This document shows positions 37,700 to 47,196 of a DNA stretch of 64,000 nucleotides, one piece after another. The notes beneath the pieces are model-generated. The model was not told where the DNA came from. It saw only the letters and a program-made list of their open reading frames with translations, and ran no database searches. The stretch covers positions 124,001 through 188,000 of the forward strand of contig NZ_JGZN01000013.1 of the NCBI RefSeq assembly GCF_000741715.1, given 5' to 3'. A program made the translations under genes and the position numbers. The stretch's first letter is position 1. Each line of letters begins with the position of its first letter. Origin of the DNA: Bifidobacterium saguini DSM 23967. Lineage in GTDB: Bacteria > Actinomycetota > Actinomycetes > Actinomycetales > Bifidobacteriaceae.

Positions 37700-38051
37700 A
37701 TGAGTCTGGTCACCATCGAACTCTTCTTCGGCATGCTGGTGTTCTGTGCGCAGGTAACCTGGCGCAAACGGTGGTACCTAGTATTCGCCGCTGCAGTCGC
37801 ATTTGCATACGATTGGATGTACTTTCCACTCATCGGAGCGATTGACAACGACTCTGTTTCCGCGCTTACCATTACCCTCAAATCTCTGTATTATTTTGGC
37901 AGCTTTGCGCTGATGGTAATAGCCCTGCATTGGTGTGCGTACGTGACATGGCTGGAATCATTGGTGATTGCTGTAGCTGGATATGCGGTGCAGCATTTGT
38001 CGTACAACGTGTACGCATTAATGATGAATGTGCTGGACTTTGATCGTTTTG
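37700..38051 (+). pseudogene. Sensor histidine kinase, N-terminal membrane fragment cut by an IS
   Basis: The frame starts at ATG 37700, 1 nt after the LytTR gene, and encodes about four hydrophobic segments (for example YLVFAAAVAFAYDW and LESLVIAVAGYAVQHL). This is the expected N-terminal sensor domain of a GHKL kinase paired with LytTR regulators. After FDR at about 38050 the reading frame passes into the IS left end and stops at 38077. The cytoplasmic kinase domain (H box and GHKL ATPase) is absent, and no remainder is seen beyond the IS. Assignment as a kinase rests on position and topology. Confidence 0.8.
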
Positions 38052-39386
38052 GGCCTTTCGCTGTTTGGTGTGGGTGAGTGGGTCGGGGGGGGTGGTGGTG
38101 CTGGTCGGGTAGTTTGGGGGTATGGATACCACGTCGTTGTTCACCGCCGCCCTGCAACTGCCTGACCCGTGGAGGGTGTCGGGCGTGGAGTTCCGTGACG
38201 AGGAGGACGGCAGACGGGAACTGCATATCGCGATCGGGTTCGCGGCGGGTTCGCGGTTCCCCTGCCCGGAACCGGGGTGCGGCGAGGCCGCGTGTCCGGT
38301 GCATGACGCGAGGGAGCGCGTGTGGCGGCATCTGAACTTCTTCCAGTACAAGGCGTTCATTCACGCGGGCGTGCCGCGCGTGACGTGCCCCGCCCACGGC
38401 GTGCACGCGGTCCCGGTGCCGTGGGCGAGGCCGGGAAGCGGGTTCACGCTCCTGTTCGAGGCGATGGTCGTGGAGCTGGCCAAAAGCCAGCCGGTCGCGG
38501 ACATCGCCGAGCAGGTCGGCGAACATGACACCCGCCTGTGGCGGTTCATCCGCCATTACGTGGACGAGGCGAGGCTTTACGAGGACTACACGGGCGTGGA
38601 GGCCATAGGCATCGACGAGACCAGCCGGAAGGGCCACCGGTACATCACCGTGGTCGCCGACCTGGTGGAGCGCAACGTAATCTGCGTGGTCCCGGGCAAG
38701 GACTCGACCACGATCAAACGGTTCGCGCGGGATTTCATGGATCACAACGGCGATCCCGACCGGGTGCGTCTGGTTACCTGCGACATGAGCCTGGGGTTCG
38801 CCAAGGGCATCCGCGAGCGGCTGCCCAACGCGGCGAGAATCATCGACAAGTTCCACGTGATCAAACACGCCAACGAGGCCGTCGACAAGGTCCGCAAACA
38901 GGAGGCCCGCGGCAACGCGCTGCTCAAGCGGACCAAGTACCTGTGGTTGAGGAACGAATCGAACCTGACCGGCCTGCAATTGGAAACCAAGCGCAGCCTG
39001 CAACGGCGACGATTGAAAACCGGACGCGCCTGTCAGATGCGCGAGACCCTCCAGGACATCTACGACACCAGCGCCGATCGAGCCGAGGCCGAGACGGCCC
39101 TCAAGCGTCTGTGCTCGTGGATGACGCGCTCCCGGCTCGAACCCATGAAAGAGTTCGCCCGCCAGATACGCCGCCACTGGCGGGACATCCTCGCCTACTT
39201 CGACCACCCCTACACCAACGCGATCCTCGAAGGACTCAACAGCGTCATCCAGAACGTCAAGACCCGAGCCCGCGGATTCAAGAACATGGGCTACTTCAGC
39301 ACCATGATCTACCTGACCTGCGGCAAACTCGACCTCAGCACCGTCACCACCTGACAGACCCCACCCACACCAAACAGCGAAAGGCC
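38052..39386 (+). mobile_element. ISL3-family insertion sequence
   Basis: About 1335 bp bounded by imperfect inverted repeats. The left end reads GGCCTTTCGCTGTTTGGTGT. The right end, at 39386, is its exact complement over at least 25 bp, and only the innermost bases differ. It carries one transposase. The 8-nt flanks (TCGTTTTG on the left, AATTTTTA on the right) do not match, so no target duplication is visible. Its GC content is clearly higher than that of the flanking kinase fragment. Confidence 0.92.
38122..39354 (+). CDS. ISL3-family transposase
   Basis: A 410-residue DDE transposase that appears intact. An N-terminal zinc-ribbon-like region has cysteines in CPEPGCGEAACPVHDAR and CPAHG. 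A helix-turn-helix region near 115-140 precedes the catalytic part: GIDETSRKG near 165, VTCDMSLGFAKGI near 220, DKFHVIKHANEAVDKVR, and the terminal YTNAILEGLNSVIQ with the catalytic Glu. This fits the IS204/IS1001/IS1165 group. It starts 70 nt inside the left end of the IS. Confidence 0.95.
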   Translation: MDTTSLFTAALQLPDPWRVSGVEFRDEEDGRRELHIAIGFAAGSRFPCPEPGCGEAACPVHDARERVWRHLNFFQYKAFIHAGVPRVTCPAHGVHAVPVPWARPGSGFTLLFEAMVVELAKSQPVADIAEQVGEHDTRLWRFIRHYVDEARLYEDYTGVEAIGIDETSRKGHRYITVVADLVERNVICVVPGKDSTTIKRFARDFMDHNGDPDRVRLVTCDMSLGFAKGIRERLPNAARIIDKFHVIKHANEAVDKVRKQEARGNALLKRTKYLWLRNESNLTGLQLETKRSLQRRRLKTGRACQMRETLQDIYDTSADRAEAETALKRLCSWMTRSRLEPMKEFARQIRRHWRDILAYFDHPYTNAILEGLNSVIQNVKTRARGFKNMGYFSTMIYLTCGKLDLSTVTT

Positions 39387-39471
39387 AATTTTTATGATAT
39401 TTCCGAGCCGAAACTACGTGCTACGGCTACTATTATCTGAGTCCCCCACGTTGTATTGAGAGGAAGAGCAC

Positions 39472-41619
39472 ATGGCGGGTCTATTTCAGGATGCCACTAA
39501 ACAGACCAACCCTCTAGGAACAGCCATTCGCACGCAAGGTTCCGGTAAATACACCTTCGGCTTGGCTCTGAGCGCTGGTCTCGCTGGTCTTCTGTACGGC
39601 TACGACACTGTGTCTATTTCCGGCGCCATTGAATTCCTTCGCATCCGTTACGAACTCAGTACCGTCATGCAAGGGTTCGTTATCTCCTCAATCATGATTG
39701 GCGCCATAGTGGGCGCTGCGGCGGCAGGCTTCCTTTCCGACAAATTCGGCAGACGACGCATTCTTATCATCGGCGGAATGTTCTTCTTCGTTGCCGCCAT
39801 TTGGAGCTCGCTCACGGTAGGTCCCATCGATCTGATTGTGTCTCGCGTCATCGGAGGCTATGGCATTGGCCTTACCGCGGCACTAGCGGTCACGTATATT
39901 ACGGAGTCGGCGCCTACTCATATTCGAGGCTTGCTCTCGTTCTCTTACCAAATGCTCGCCGTCTGCGGCGTATTCCTTACCAATGTAATTAACTACATCA
40001 TCGCCTCATATGGCACGGATTTTTGGGATGTGACTACCGGCTGGCGTTGGATGCTGGGCTTGGGTGCCATTCCAGCCGCCGCTTTTCTGTTCGCTATGCT
40101 GCGCGCCCCGGAAAGCCCACGATTCCTGATTCAAGTAGGTAAAACCGATGAAGGCTTCGCCGTGCTCGAGCATATTCTCGGCACCGAGCGGGCACGTCTG
40201 CGCGTGGATGACATCAACGCTTCGGTGCGCTTGGAAAACGAGATGTCCAACGAATTCCATGATCTTTTCCGCCCGGGCTTGCGCAAGGCATTGGGCATCG
40301 GCATTTTTCTGGCCGTGTTCAACCAGCTGGTCGGCATGAACGCTATTTCCTATTACGGCCCGGTGATGTTCGCGGATTTGGGCTTCGGCGGTGATACGGA
40401 ATTCCTGACGGCCGCTTGCGTTGGCGGCGTGGAACTGGTCTCCACGGTTGTGGGATTGTATTTGATTGACACGTTCGGCCGTAAGCGCCTTATGGAGGTC
40501 GGCGCCGGCATGATGTGCGCGTTCGCATTATGCATCGCCATTTCCTATGCCATCGGCAGCCCGCTGTTAACGCTCATATTCGTGATGGCGTTCACCGTGT
40601 CTTTCGCTTTCTCGATGGGCCCGATTCCGTGGATTGTGATTCCCGAACTGTTCCCCACGTATTTGCGCGGGCGTGCAACCGGCTTGTGCGTGATGTGTCT
40701 GCTGTCCGCCAATTGGCTGATCGCACAGTTCACACCAATGATGATTGACGGCTGGGGCGGCGGCATCTCCTTCGCTATCTTCAGCATGCTGAATCTCATT
40801 TGCCTGCTTGGCATTATCACACTCGTACCGGAAACTATGGGCCGCACGTTGGAGGAAATCGACCATTTGTGGCAGCCGAAAACCGAGATGGCGGCCGCAA
40901 AGTATGCGCTAAGTTCCGCTGATGCGAATATTCGCCATGCTGAGGCGACACTGCGACGCGTGGAAAACGAGCGATTGCAGGCATTGGGCATTATGGCTTC
41001 GGCTGAACGAGCGCGCGTTACCGCACAGCAGAAAGTGTTCGCATTGGAAGCCCAGCAACGCGCTGCGGCAGTACGCCGCGAAACCGCGCAGCATGATGCG
41101 GCGGAACAGTTGAGAGCTGAGCAATTACGGCACACGCTAGATCAAAACGTGACTCGCGCGCATGGCAATACGCTTGCAGCCGCTCATTCCGCTATCGTCT
41201 CAGCCGCGGTCACAACCACCAATCATCCAGTTGATTATGCTGCCGGCAACGCCAATGCCATTGCCGCAGAGAATCATGCCATCGTTGATGAATCAATCAA
41301 TATTGATGATGCGACTGCGTTCGCCGCTGCACATGCTGCAGCAAACGCAAGTACGATGACTCAGCCGGTTCCTATGCCGCTGCCTGATCAGGGCACAGTG
41401 CCTGAGCCGCCGAAGGTTGTGAACGCAGTCGATTCAATCTCAGCTACTAGCGGCAATGTTTCGATTTCCGCACTGGAAAGGGCTCATGACAACGAGCTTG
41501 CACAAGGCGTGATTCTGTCTGATGCCACGTCTCCGGCTTATGATGCAGCCGAAGACGCACGCGAAACTAAGGCGATCAATCGGGCGCTTGACTCACTGGA
41601 TGCGCTGATCAAGGCTTAA
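39472..41619 (+). CDS. MFS sugar porter with about 240-residue C-terminal coiled-coil extension
   Basis: The major-facilitator core (residues 1-460) has sugar-porter signatures: GYDTVSISGAI, DKFGRRRIL, ESPRFL, GPIPWIVIPELFPTYLRGRA and PETMGRTLEEI. It probably imports a monosaccharide by proton symport. From about 470 to 580 there is a long Ala/Arg/Glu helix typical of a coiled coil. From 580 to 715 the protein is Ala/Thr/Pro-rich and looks disordered. Sugar porters usually end near 460-490. ATG 39472 follows GAGAGGAAGAG. The paralogue at 50824-52413 has a shorter version of the same extension. The gene begins only 85 nt from the IS. Substrate unknown. Confidence 0.9.
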   Translation: MAGLFQDATKQTNPLGTAIRTQGSGKYTFGLALSAGLAGLLYGYDTVSISGAIEFLRIRYELSTVMQGFVISSIMIGAIVGAAAAGFLSDKFGRRRILIIGGMFFFVAAIWSSLTVGPIDLIVSRVIGGYGIGLTAALAVTYITESAPTHIRGLLSFSYQMLAVCGVFLTNVINYIIASYGTDFWDVTTGWRWMLGLGAIPAAAFLFAMLRAPESPRFLIQVGKTDEGFAVLEHILGTERARLRVDDINASVRLENEMSNEFHDLFRPGLRKALGIGIFLAVFNQLVGMNAISYYGPVMFADLGFGGDTEFLTAACVGGVELVSTVVGLYLIDTFGRKRLMEVGAGMMCAFALCIAISYAIGSPLLTLIFVMAFTVSFAFSMGPIPWIVIPELFPTYLRGRATGLCVMCLLSANWLIAQFTPMMIDGWGGGISFAIFSMLNLICLLGIITLVPETMGRTLEEIDHLWQPKTEMAAAKYALSSADANIRHAEATLRRVENERLQALGIMASAERARVTAQQKVFALEAQQRAAAVRRETAQHDAAEQLRAEQLRHTLDQNVTRAHGNTLAAAHSAIVSAAVTTTNHPVDYAAGNANAIAAENHAIVDESINIDDATAFAAAHAAANASTMTQPVPMPLPDQGTVPEPPKVVNAVDSISATSGNVSISALERAHDNELAQGVILSDATSPAYDAAEDARETKAINRALDSLDALIKA

Positions 41620-41627
41620 CTCAGCGC

Positions 41628-44600
41628 TTAGAGACTGAGAGTCGCGTCCGCAATGCGCATGGCGGATTCTCGATGAGAGACAAGCACCACGGCCGTATTC
41701 CGGCTTGCAGCAGCTTCCTGAATTGACCGCAGAATTATCGCCTCGTTCAACGCGTCAAGACGGCTGGTGGGCTCATCAAAGAGGATGAGATCGGCATTGC
41801 GAAGGAATACGCGGGCCAGTCCGATGCGCTGGCGTTCGCCTTCCGAAAGGCGATCGCCGAGCTCGCCCACTTCGGTATCGATACCGTTCGGCAAGGAATC
41901 GATCAGTTCCAATACCGAGGCTTTGGCGAGCGCGTCTCGCAGATGAGCGTCAGACACTGTAGCGACTTCCGCTTCCGGCAATGCGATCAGCAGATTATCG
42001 CGAATAGTACCGTCGAACAGATGTGTATCCTGACTCATCATGGTTTGCACATGACGACGGTAATGGGCGTTGATTTCAGGCAGCGGTGTGCTGGAGAACA
42101 GGACCTGGCCGGATTGCGGATCCCAGTAGCGCATCAGCAGTTTCAGCATGGTGGACTTGCCGCGGCCGGACGGTCCTTGCACTCCGAGAATGCCGTGGCG
42201 CGGAATATCAAGGCTAAAGTCCTTCAAAATTGGCAGTGCCGTGGCCGATTGTTCGGCACCAGCATTGGGGTAGGTGAAGGTGACACGGTTGAGCTGCATG
42301 CCCTCGTATTGAGGAGCTGCGGTACCGGTTTCGGTAACGGCCGGAGATTCGTCCATGATGCCGAAGAGTCGGCGGGCTGCGGCGAACGTCTGGGTGAGGT
42401 TTGCCGGCAACGCGCTCAATGCCAGAGTGGGACCGAACGAGCTGGTGAACAGCACAAAAGCGGTGACCAGTGCTGGAATGCTGATGGGTTCGGCCGTGGC
42501 AAGCTTAAGCACTATGGCAATAGCCGCAGTATTGAGCAGGAAGACCAGCAGGCCTCCAATGCCGGCAAAACGACCATTAACTCGGCTGAGTTTGGCATGT
42601 TCACGCCAAAGCGCACGAGTACGATCTTCGATAGCGCGGGCTCGATCTTCACCACGACCGAAGCGGATGATTTCATCGATGCCGCGCATATCGTCGAGCA
42701 TCACATCATCGAGCTGGCCTGCGGCTCCACGGATGGCCGGGCCAAGATTGTGCACACCGGTGGCGAAGAATTTTGGAATGATTACACCGATAACCAGATG
42801 CGCGATAATCAGCGCAAGTGCCATATACGGGTTCAAGGTTGCTGCGATAATCGCATACACGATGGTGGTGGTTACTGCGATGGCTACCGGGCTGATGGTG
42901 TGCGCGAAGAAAATTTCCAGCAGTTCCACATCAGTGGTGAGCATTGCGATGAGATTGCCCTTGCCTTTGCCGGTGAGCTTGGCCGGAGCCAGGCGGCGAA
43001 GAGCTGCGAACGCTTTGGAGCGGAAGAGCGCGAGCAGGTGGAAAGCCACATTATGGTTGAGATATTGCTCGATGTATCGGGTGATGCCTCTCAGGAGCGC
43101 ACAAATGATCATGCCGATGATGGCAGGAGCTGCTCCCATGCCCCACACCGGATGGCCGGCAATAGCGAATGCCGCCACAATGCCGAATACCGGGAGGAAT
43201 GTTGCGGCCAAGTGGCCGATGGAGCCGGAGATGGTGGCGGCAACCATCAGGCGGGTTAGCGGTGCGGCCACGTTGAGCAAGCGCTTGACTGTTTGGAATG
43301 TGGTGAGCGAGGTGGCGTGCGTTGCGGGAGGATCGGATGTGGCTGAAACTGAAGAGAATTCAAGCAACGATGTAGGTTGTGTGTTCTCATCGCGGGAGGT
43401 CTCTCCCCCACCCGGTCTACGACCGGGAGCCCCCTCGTCAGAGGGGGCCGCAGCAGTTGGCTGTCCTTGATTGCGTTCGAGGTGGCTCGGCGTAGCCGAG
43501 ACGGAGGGAGAGACTGCCGTATGTGCGTCGGCGAAGTGTTCGATGTTGGCTTGGGTGGTGAAGAGTTCAGCGTAGCGACTGTTCGCAGCCATAAGCGAAG
43601 CATGGGTGCCGGTTTCCACGGCATGAGCATGGTCAAACACCACAATCTGATCGGCATGCTCGGCATTAGCCATGCGGTGCGTAATCATAATGACTGTTTT
43701 GCCGCGAGATTCCGCCAATTCGCGAATAGTGGCGAGAATCAACTCCTCGGATTCCACATCCACACTGCTGGTGGCTTCATCGAATACAAACACCGGTGAA
43801 TCATGCAGCAGCGCGCGAGCAATGGCGATACGCTGGCGCTGGCCACCTGACAGGTTGGCAGCATCCGGCTCAATCACCATGTCAAGACCATTCGGCTGAC
43901 TGCGCACAAAGTCAGCAATACGCGCCTGCCCGAGAGCTTGCCACAGTCGGTTGCTCACCGCAGAATCGGAACGTTCAGCATTATCAGGCAGTGCCATCAT
44001 CAGATTGTCACGCAGCGTACCTGCGAACAGATGGCTACTGGCGCCAATCAACGTAACATTGCGCGCAAGCGTTTCACCGGTGAGTTCACGGGCTTCGCAG
44101 CCACTGAGTGTCAGCGAACCTTGGTATCCGGTCAATGTGCCGGCAAGCAATGCTGCGGCAGTGGATTTGCCGGAACCAGAGACGCCCACAACGGCAGTGA
44201 GCTTGCCGGGGTGCGCGGTAAAGGACACGTCAGTAAGCGCCAGAATCGCGCGTTCGCTGTGCTGTCCTGCGGCATTCTGCGCCGCAGATGCTGAATCATA
44301 CGAATAACTGACATGATTAAACGCCACGGCAATGCCGTCAACCGCTGATGCTGCCGGCAGTACAGCGGTACCATGTGCTGGTTCAGGAGCATCAAGCAGT
44401 GCGAAAATGCGCTTGGTGGAGGTCATACCATTCATGGCCACATGGAAGAACGAGCCGAGCTGGCGCATCGGGATAAAGAATTCGGCGGATAGCAGCACAA
44501 TGAACAGCAGGCCGGTCAAGGTCAGGGGGAATCCGATGCCGAAGGGCAGTAGGTACTGCAAACCATAGGCAACATACTTCAACGGATTGGGCAGTTCGTC

Positions 44601-45533
44601 GGCAAGGAATGCCATCGACAAGCCAGAATCAAACACGCGGGCATGCGCATAGCGCCAAAGTGCCACGCCAATGCCGGCCGCCGCACCGCCATAAGCCACC
44701 ACATCCATAGCGGTCAAGGAGCGCAACTGGATTTGCAGCACACGCATGGTCATTACGCGGAAGTTTTCGGCCTTATTGTCCATTTCAGCCGCGGCACGGT
44801 CGTCCGTGTCGAAGTTCTTCAGGGTTTCAAGGCCTTGAAGATTGTCGAGGAAAGCCGCACCCATGTCAGTGTAGCGACCCCAGTATTTCTTGAAGGCGCG
44901 GGCGGCGGTCATCGAGACCATGCCAGTCACGATGATAATCAGCGGCGCGCAGAGCAACATCGTCAGCGCGGAGGGCATATCGATAGGCGCAATCGCCACG
45001 AACAGGGTGAGCGGTGCGAGAATCGCATAAAACAGTTGTGGCAGGAACAGTTCGAAGAAACTTTGAATCTGTTCCACGCCCTCGCCGGCAGACTGCACCA
45101 CATCCGAGGTTTTGACCCGGCTGGCATAGGAGGGGCCAAGCGCCAGCATCTTACGGTACAGTTTGGAGCGCAGGGCCAGTTTCACGCGTTCGGCGGCTTC
45201 AGTGCCGAGTCGAGTGGCGTGCGTGGTAGTGGTGTATCGCACTGCGGCGCATAGGAGCGCGAGCAATACGTAAAACATGATGTCGCCAGCCATTGGAAGC
45301 ACGCTGCTACCGGCTACTTCTTGCAGCGGTGTGGGGCACGGCCACGCGTCAGGTGACGTGTCATCACATTGGTAGAGCGGCGGATCGACCGCCGTCAGCG
45401 CATTGCTCAGCAGCATGACCAACGAGAGTACGAAGCCGATATTGGCGAGTAATCCTACCCACATCAAAGCCACTTTGCCGGCCACGAGCTTTCCGAGCCC
45501 CGGCGTCAGTTGAAATAGTCGCTTATCGAACAT
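41628..45533 (-). CDS. CydDC-like fused ABC exporter
   Basis: A 1301-residue protein with two complete ABC exporter halves, each with six membrane helices and an ATPase. Half one resembles CydD: Walker A GVSGSGKST and signature LSGGQRQRIAIARALL. Half two resembles CydC: Walker A GPSGRGKST and signature LSEGERQRIGLARVFL. CydDC exports cysteine and glutathione to keep the cell-surface redox state; no cytochrome bd genes are in this window, so this role is uncertain. ATG 45533 follows AGGGGAAGC and is preferred over TTG 45545. The linker (about residues 674-711) contains repeat-like sequence translated in-frame. Its stop lies 8 nt from the convergent porter gene. Confidence 0.88.
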   Translation of the reverse strand: MFDKRLFQLTPGLGKLVAGKVALMWVGLLANIGFVLSLVMLLSNALTAVDPPLYQCDDTSPDAWPCPTPLQEVAGSSVLPMAGDIMFYVLLALLCAAVRYTTTTHATRLGTEAAERVKLALRSKLYRKMLALGPSYASRVKTSDVVQSAGEGVEQIQSFFELFLPQLFYAILAPLTLFVAIAPIDMPSALTMLLCAPLIIIVTGMVSMTAARAFKKYWGRYTDMGAAFLDNLQGLETLKNFDTDDRAAAEMDNKAENFRVMTMRVLQIQLRSLTAMDVVAYGGAAAGIGVALWRYAHARVFDSGLSMAFLADELPNPLKYVAYGLQYLLPFGIGFPLTLTGLLFIVLLSAEFFIPMRQLGSFFHVAMNGMTSTKRIFALLDAPEPAHGTAVLPAASAVDGIAVAFNHVSYSYDSASAAQNAAGQHSERAILALTDVSFTAHPGKLTAVVGVSGSGKSTAAALLAGTLTGYQGSLTLSGCEARELTGETLARNVTLIGASSHLFAGTLRDNLMMALPDNAERSDSAVSNRLWQALGQARIADFVRSQPNGLDMVIEPDAANLSGGQRQRIAIARALLHDSPVFVFDEATSSVDVESEELILATIRELAESRGKTVIMITHRMANAEHADQIVVFDHAHAVETGTHASLMAANSRYAELFTTQANIEHFADAHTAVSPSVSATPSHLERNQGQPTAAAPSDEGAPGRRPGGGETSRDENTQPTSLLEFSSVSATSDPPATHATSLTTFQTVKRLLNVAAPLTRLMVAATISGSIGHLAATFLPVFGIVAAFAIAGHPVWGMGAAPAIIGMIICALLRGITRYIEQYLNHNVAFHLLALFRSKAFAALRRLAPAKLTGKGKGNLIAMLTTDVELLEIFFAHTISPVAIAVTTTIVYAIIAATLNPYMALALIIAHLVIGVIIPKFFATGVHNLGPAIRGAAGQLDDVMLDDMRGIDEIIRFGRGEDRARAIEDRTRALWREHAKLSRVNGRFAGIGGLLVFLLNTAAIAIVLKLATAEPISIPALVTAFVLFTSSFGPTLALSALPANLTQTFAAARRLFGIMDESPAVTETGTAAPQYEGMQLNRVTFTYPNAGAEQSATALPILKDFSLDIPRHGILGVQGPSGRGKSTMLKLLMRYWDPQSGQVLFSSTPLPEINAHYRRHVQTMMSQDTHLFDGTIRDNLLIALPEAEVATVSDAHLRDALAKASVLELIDSLPNGIDTEVGELGDRLSEGERQRIGLARVFLRNADLILFDEPTSRLDALNEAIILRSIQEAAASRNTAVVLVSHRESAMRIADATLSL
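43400..43513. repeat. Repeat-like sequence inside the ABC exporter gene
   Basis: On the minus strand it opens with CTCCCTCCGTCTCGGCTACG, close to the intergenic repeat at 63391. It then carries GCCCCCTCTGACGAGGGGGC and an ACCCGGTC/GACCGGGT-type inverted repeat. The reading frame stays open through it and adds the linker AAPSDEGAPGRRPGGGE. Confidence 0.6.
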
Positions 45534-45617
45534 GCTTCCCCTCAATGTACGTCACCAGTCTTTTTCACCGTAATGGAAAAGCCCTGCACACGCCAGCCTT
45601 GCCCGTAGCGAAATAGG

Positions 45618-46423
45618 TCACACCGATTGGGGCGTGATGCTGACGCTGCTGGCTGCGGCAAGAAGATCTTGCGCGTATTGAGGGCCTGGATCGGCGAAAA
45701 ACTCTTCTGTTGATTTGTGGACTACGCTTGTGCCGCCGCGCATGACCATAATGTCGTCGCACAAGGCATTGGCCACGCCTAAATCATGAGTGATGAGCAT
45801 GAGACTCAAGCCTTGGGTTTGGCGCAACGCTGCCAGCAGGTCCAAAATCTCGTGCTGTACGGAGACGTCCAAGGCGCTAGTGGGTTCGTCGGCAATCAAC
45901 ACGTCCGGATTCACGGCGAGTGTGCGGGCGATGGCGATACGCTGGCGTTGACCGCCCGAGAAGGCTTGCGGACGGCGCGAGAGGATGTCGGCATCTGACA
46001 GCCCAACCATGTTCAGCAGCTCGAGGCATCGCTGGGTAATAGCTGCGCGGGAAGGCCTCACTCCACTGGCTCCAAGTGTGCGATGCAGCAGCATGCCTTC
46101 GGAAAGAATGCGATAGATACTGTGACTCGGATTCAGTGAGGAATCGGGATTCTGGAACACCATTTGAATACGGCGGTGTTGCTCGCGTGTGCGATGGATC
46201 GGTGCCAGCGGCTCCCCATCAAGCAGCACTTGACCTGTTGCCGGCGTGATCAACCCGGCTGCCACACGTGCGAGCGTGGATTTGCCCGCACCGGACTCCC
46301 CCACGATGCCAATGGCTTCGCCCCTCGCAGGCTCAGCGATACATGATCCACTGCGGTGAAATCGCCATATTCCACCGTGATATCGCGCAGTTCGAACAAT
46401 GCTGGTGATGTATGTTGTGTCAT
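45618..46423 (-). pseudogene. Peptide ABC importer ATPase (DppF/OppF type), frameshifted
   Basis: ATP-binding protein of the adjacent importer. ATG 46423 overlaps the preceding stop as ATGA and encodes a proper start (MTQHTSPALFELRDITVEYG). At about residue 34 the frame is lost in a short C run (46321-46324; GGGG on the coding strand). One extra base would restore RGGEAIGIVGESGAGKS. Downstream, Walker A GESGAGKS, Q-loop QMVFQNPDSS and signature FSGGQRQRIAIARTL are intact in the other frame. Causes could be a true null mutation, phase variation or a sequencing error. The usual DppF oligopeptide C-terminal motif is short or absent. Confidence 0.85.
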
Positions 46424-47196
46424 CGATCTTGCGCTCCCGGAATCGGTAGAATCGCGCTAACCAAACGCTTCGTGTATTCCTGTTGCGGACTGTGCAATAT
46501 CGATGCTGTGGGTCCAGTTTCCACAATGCGCCCGTGCTGCATCACGATCAGCCGGTCGCACAGATGAGCGGCGACGCCCAGATTATGGGTGACGAACAGC
46601 ATGGTAAGGCCGAGACACTGCCGCAGGTCGGCAAGTAGGTCGAGAATTTGCAGCTGGACTGTAACATCCAGTGCGGTGGTTGGCTCGTCACAGAGCAGGA
46701 TGTCTGGTTTGGTGGCGAGCGCGAGCGCGATGCCGACGCGTTGGCATTGGCCTCCGGAAAGCTGCCCTGGGTAACGGTCGGCAGTGCGCAAGGATTCCGG
46801 TAGACCAAGGCTGATTAAGAGGTCGGCAGCTTGGGTTTTTGCTTCTCGTCGATTGACGTGCTGGTTGTATCGCAGCACTTCGGCCACTTGCTTGACCACT
46901 CCGGTTAGTGGGTCGAGCGAGGACACCGGGTCCTGGAAAATCATGGCGATGCGCTTCTGCTCGGCTACGGTAATCGATTCCGTATCCGTAATGGCTACGC
47001 CTTCGGGCAGCAGTCCCATAATCGCGCGCAAAGTGAGGCTTTTGCCGGAGCCTGATTCGCCGATCAGTCCCACGGTTTCACCAGGGTGCACGTCAAAGGA
47101 GATGCCGTCAACGAGCGCACGACCACCGAACGAAGCATGAATATGGAGATTATTGACCTGAATAATCGGGGCGATATTGGAGTTGGCTGCACTCAT
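46420..47196 (-). CDS. Peptide/nickel ABC importer ATPase (DppD type)
   Basis: A 258-residue ATPase energising import. Walker A GESGSGKSLTLRAI lies near residues 40-53, signature LSGGQCQRVGIALAL near 148 and Walker B ILLCDEPTTAL follows. It is shorter than typical DppD (about 325) because the C-terminal oligopeptide/iron-cluster-like region is missing. AGGAGG precedes the start. It overlaps the dppC-type gene by 4 nt and the frameshifted ATPase by 4 nt. NikD-type nickel transport is an alternative to peptides. Confidence 0.88.
   Translation of the reverse strand: MSAANSNIAPIIQVNNLHIHASFGGRALVDGISFDVHPGETVGLIGESGSGKSLTLRAIMGLLPEGVAITDTESITVAEQKRIAMIFQDPVSSLDPLTGVVKQVAEVLRYNQHVNRREAKTQAADLLISLGLPESLRTADRYPGQLSGGQCQRVGIALALATKPDILLCDEPTTALDVTVQLQILDLLADLRQCLGLTMLFVTHNLGVAAHLCDRLIVMQHGRIVETGPTASILHSPQQEYTKRLVSAILPIPGAQDR

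Noticed and set aside
38044..39394. 8-bp target duplication of the IS
   Set aside because: The flanking octamers TCGTTTTG and AATTTTTA do not match even when the ends are shifted by one or two bases.
38538..39440. 300-codon frame inside the IS, Arg/His/Pro-rich
   Set aside because: Out-of-frame reading of the transposase gene, which has clear DDE motifs in the other frame.
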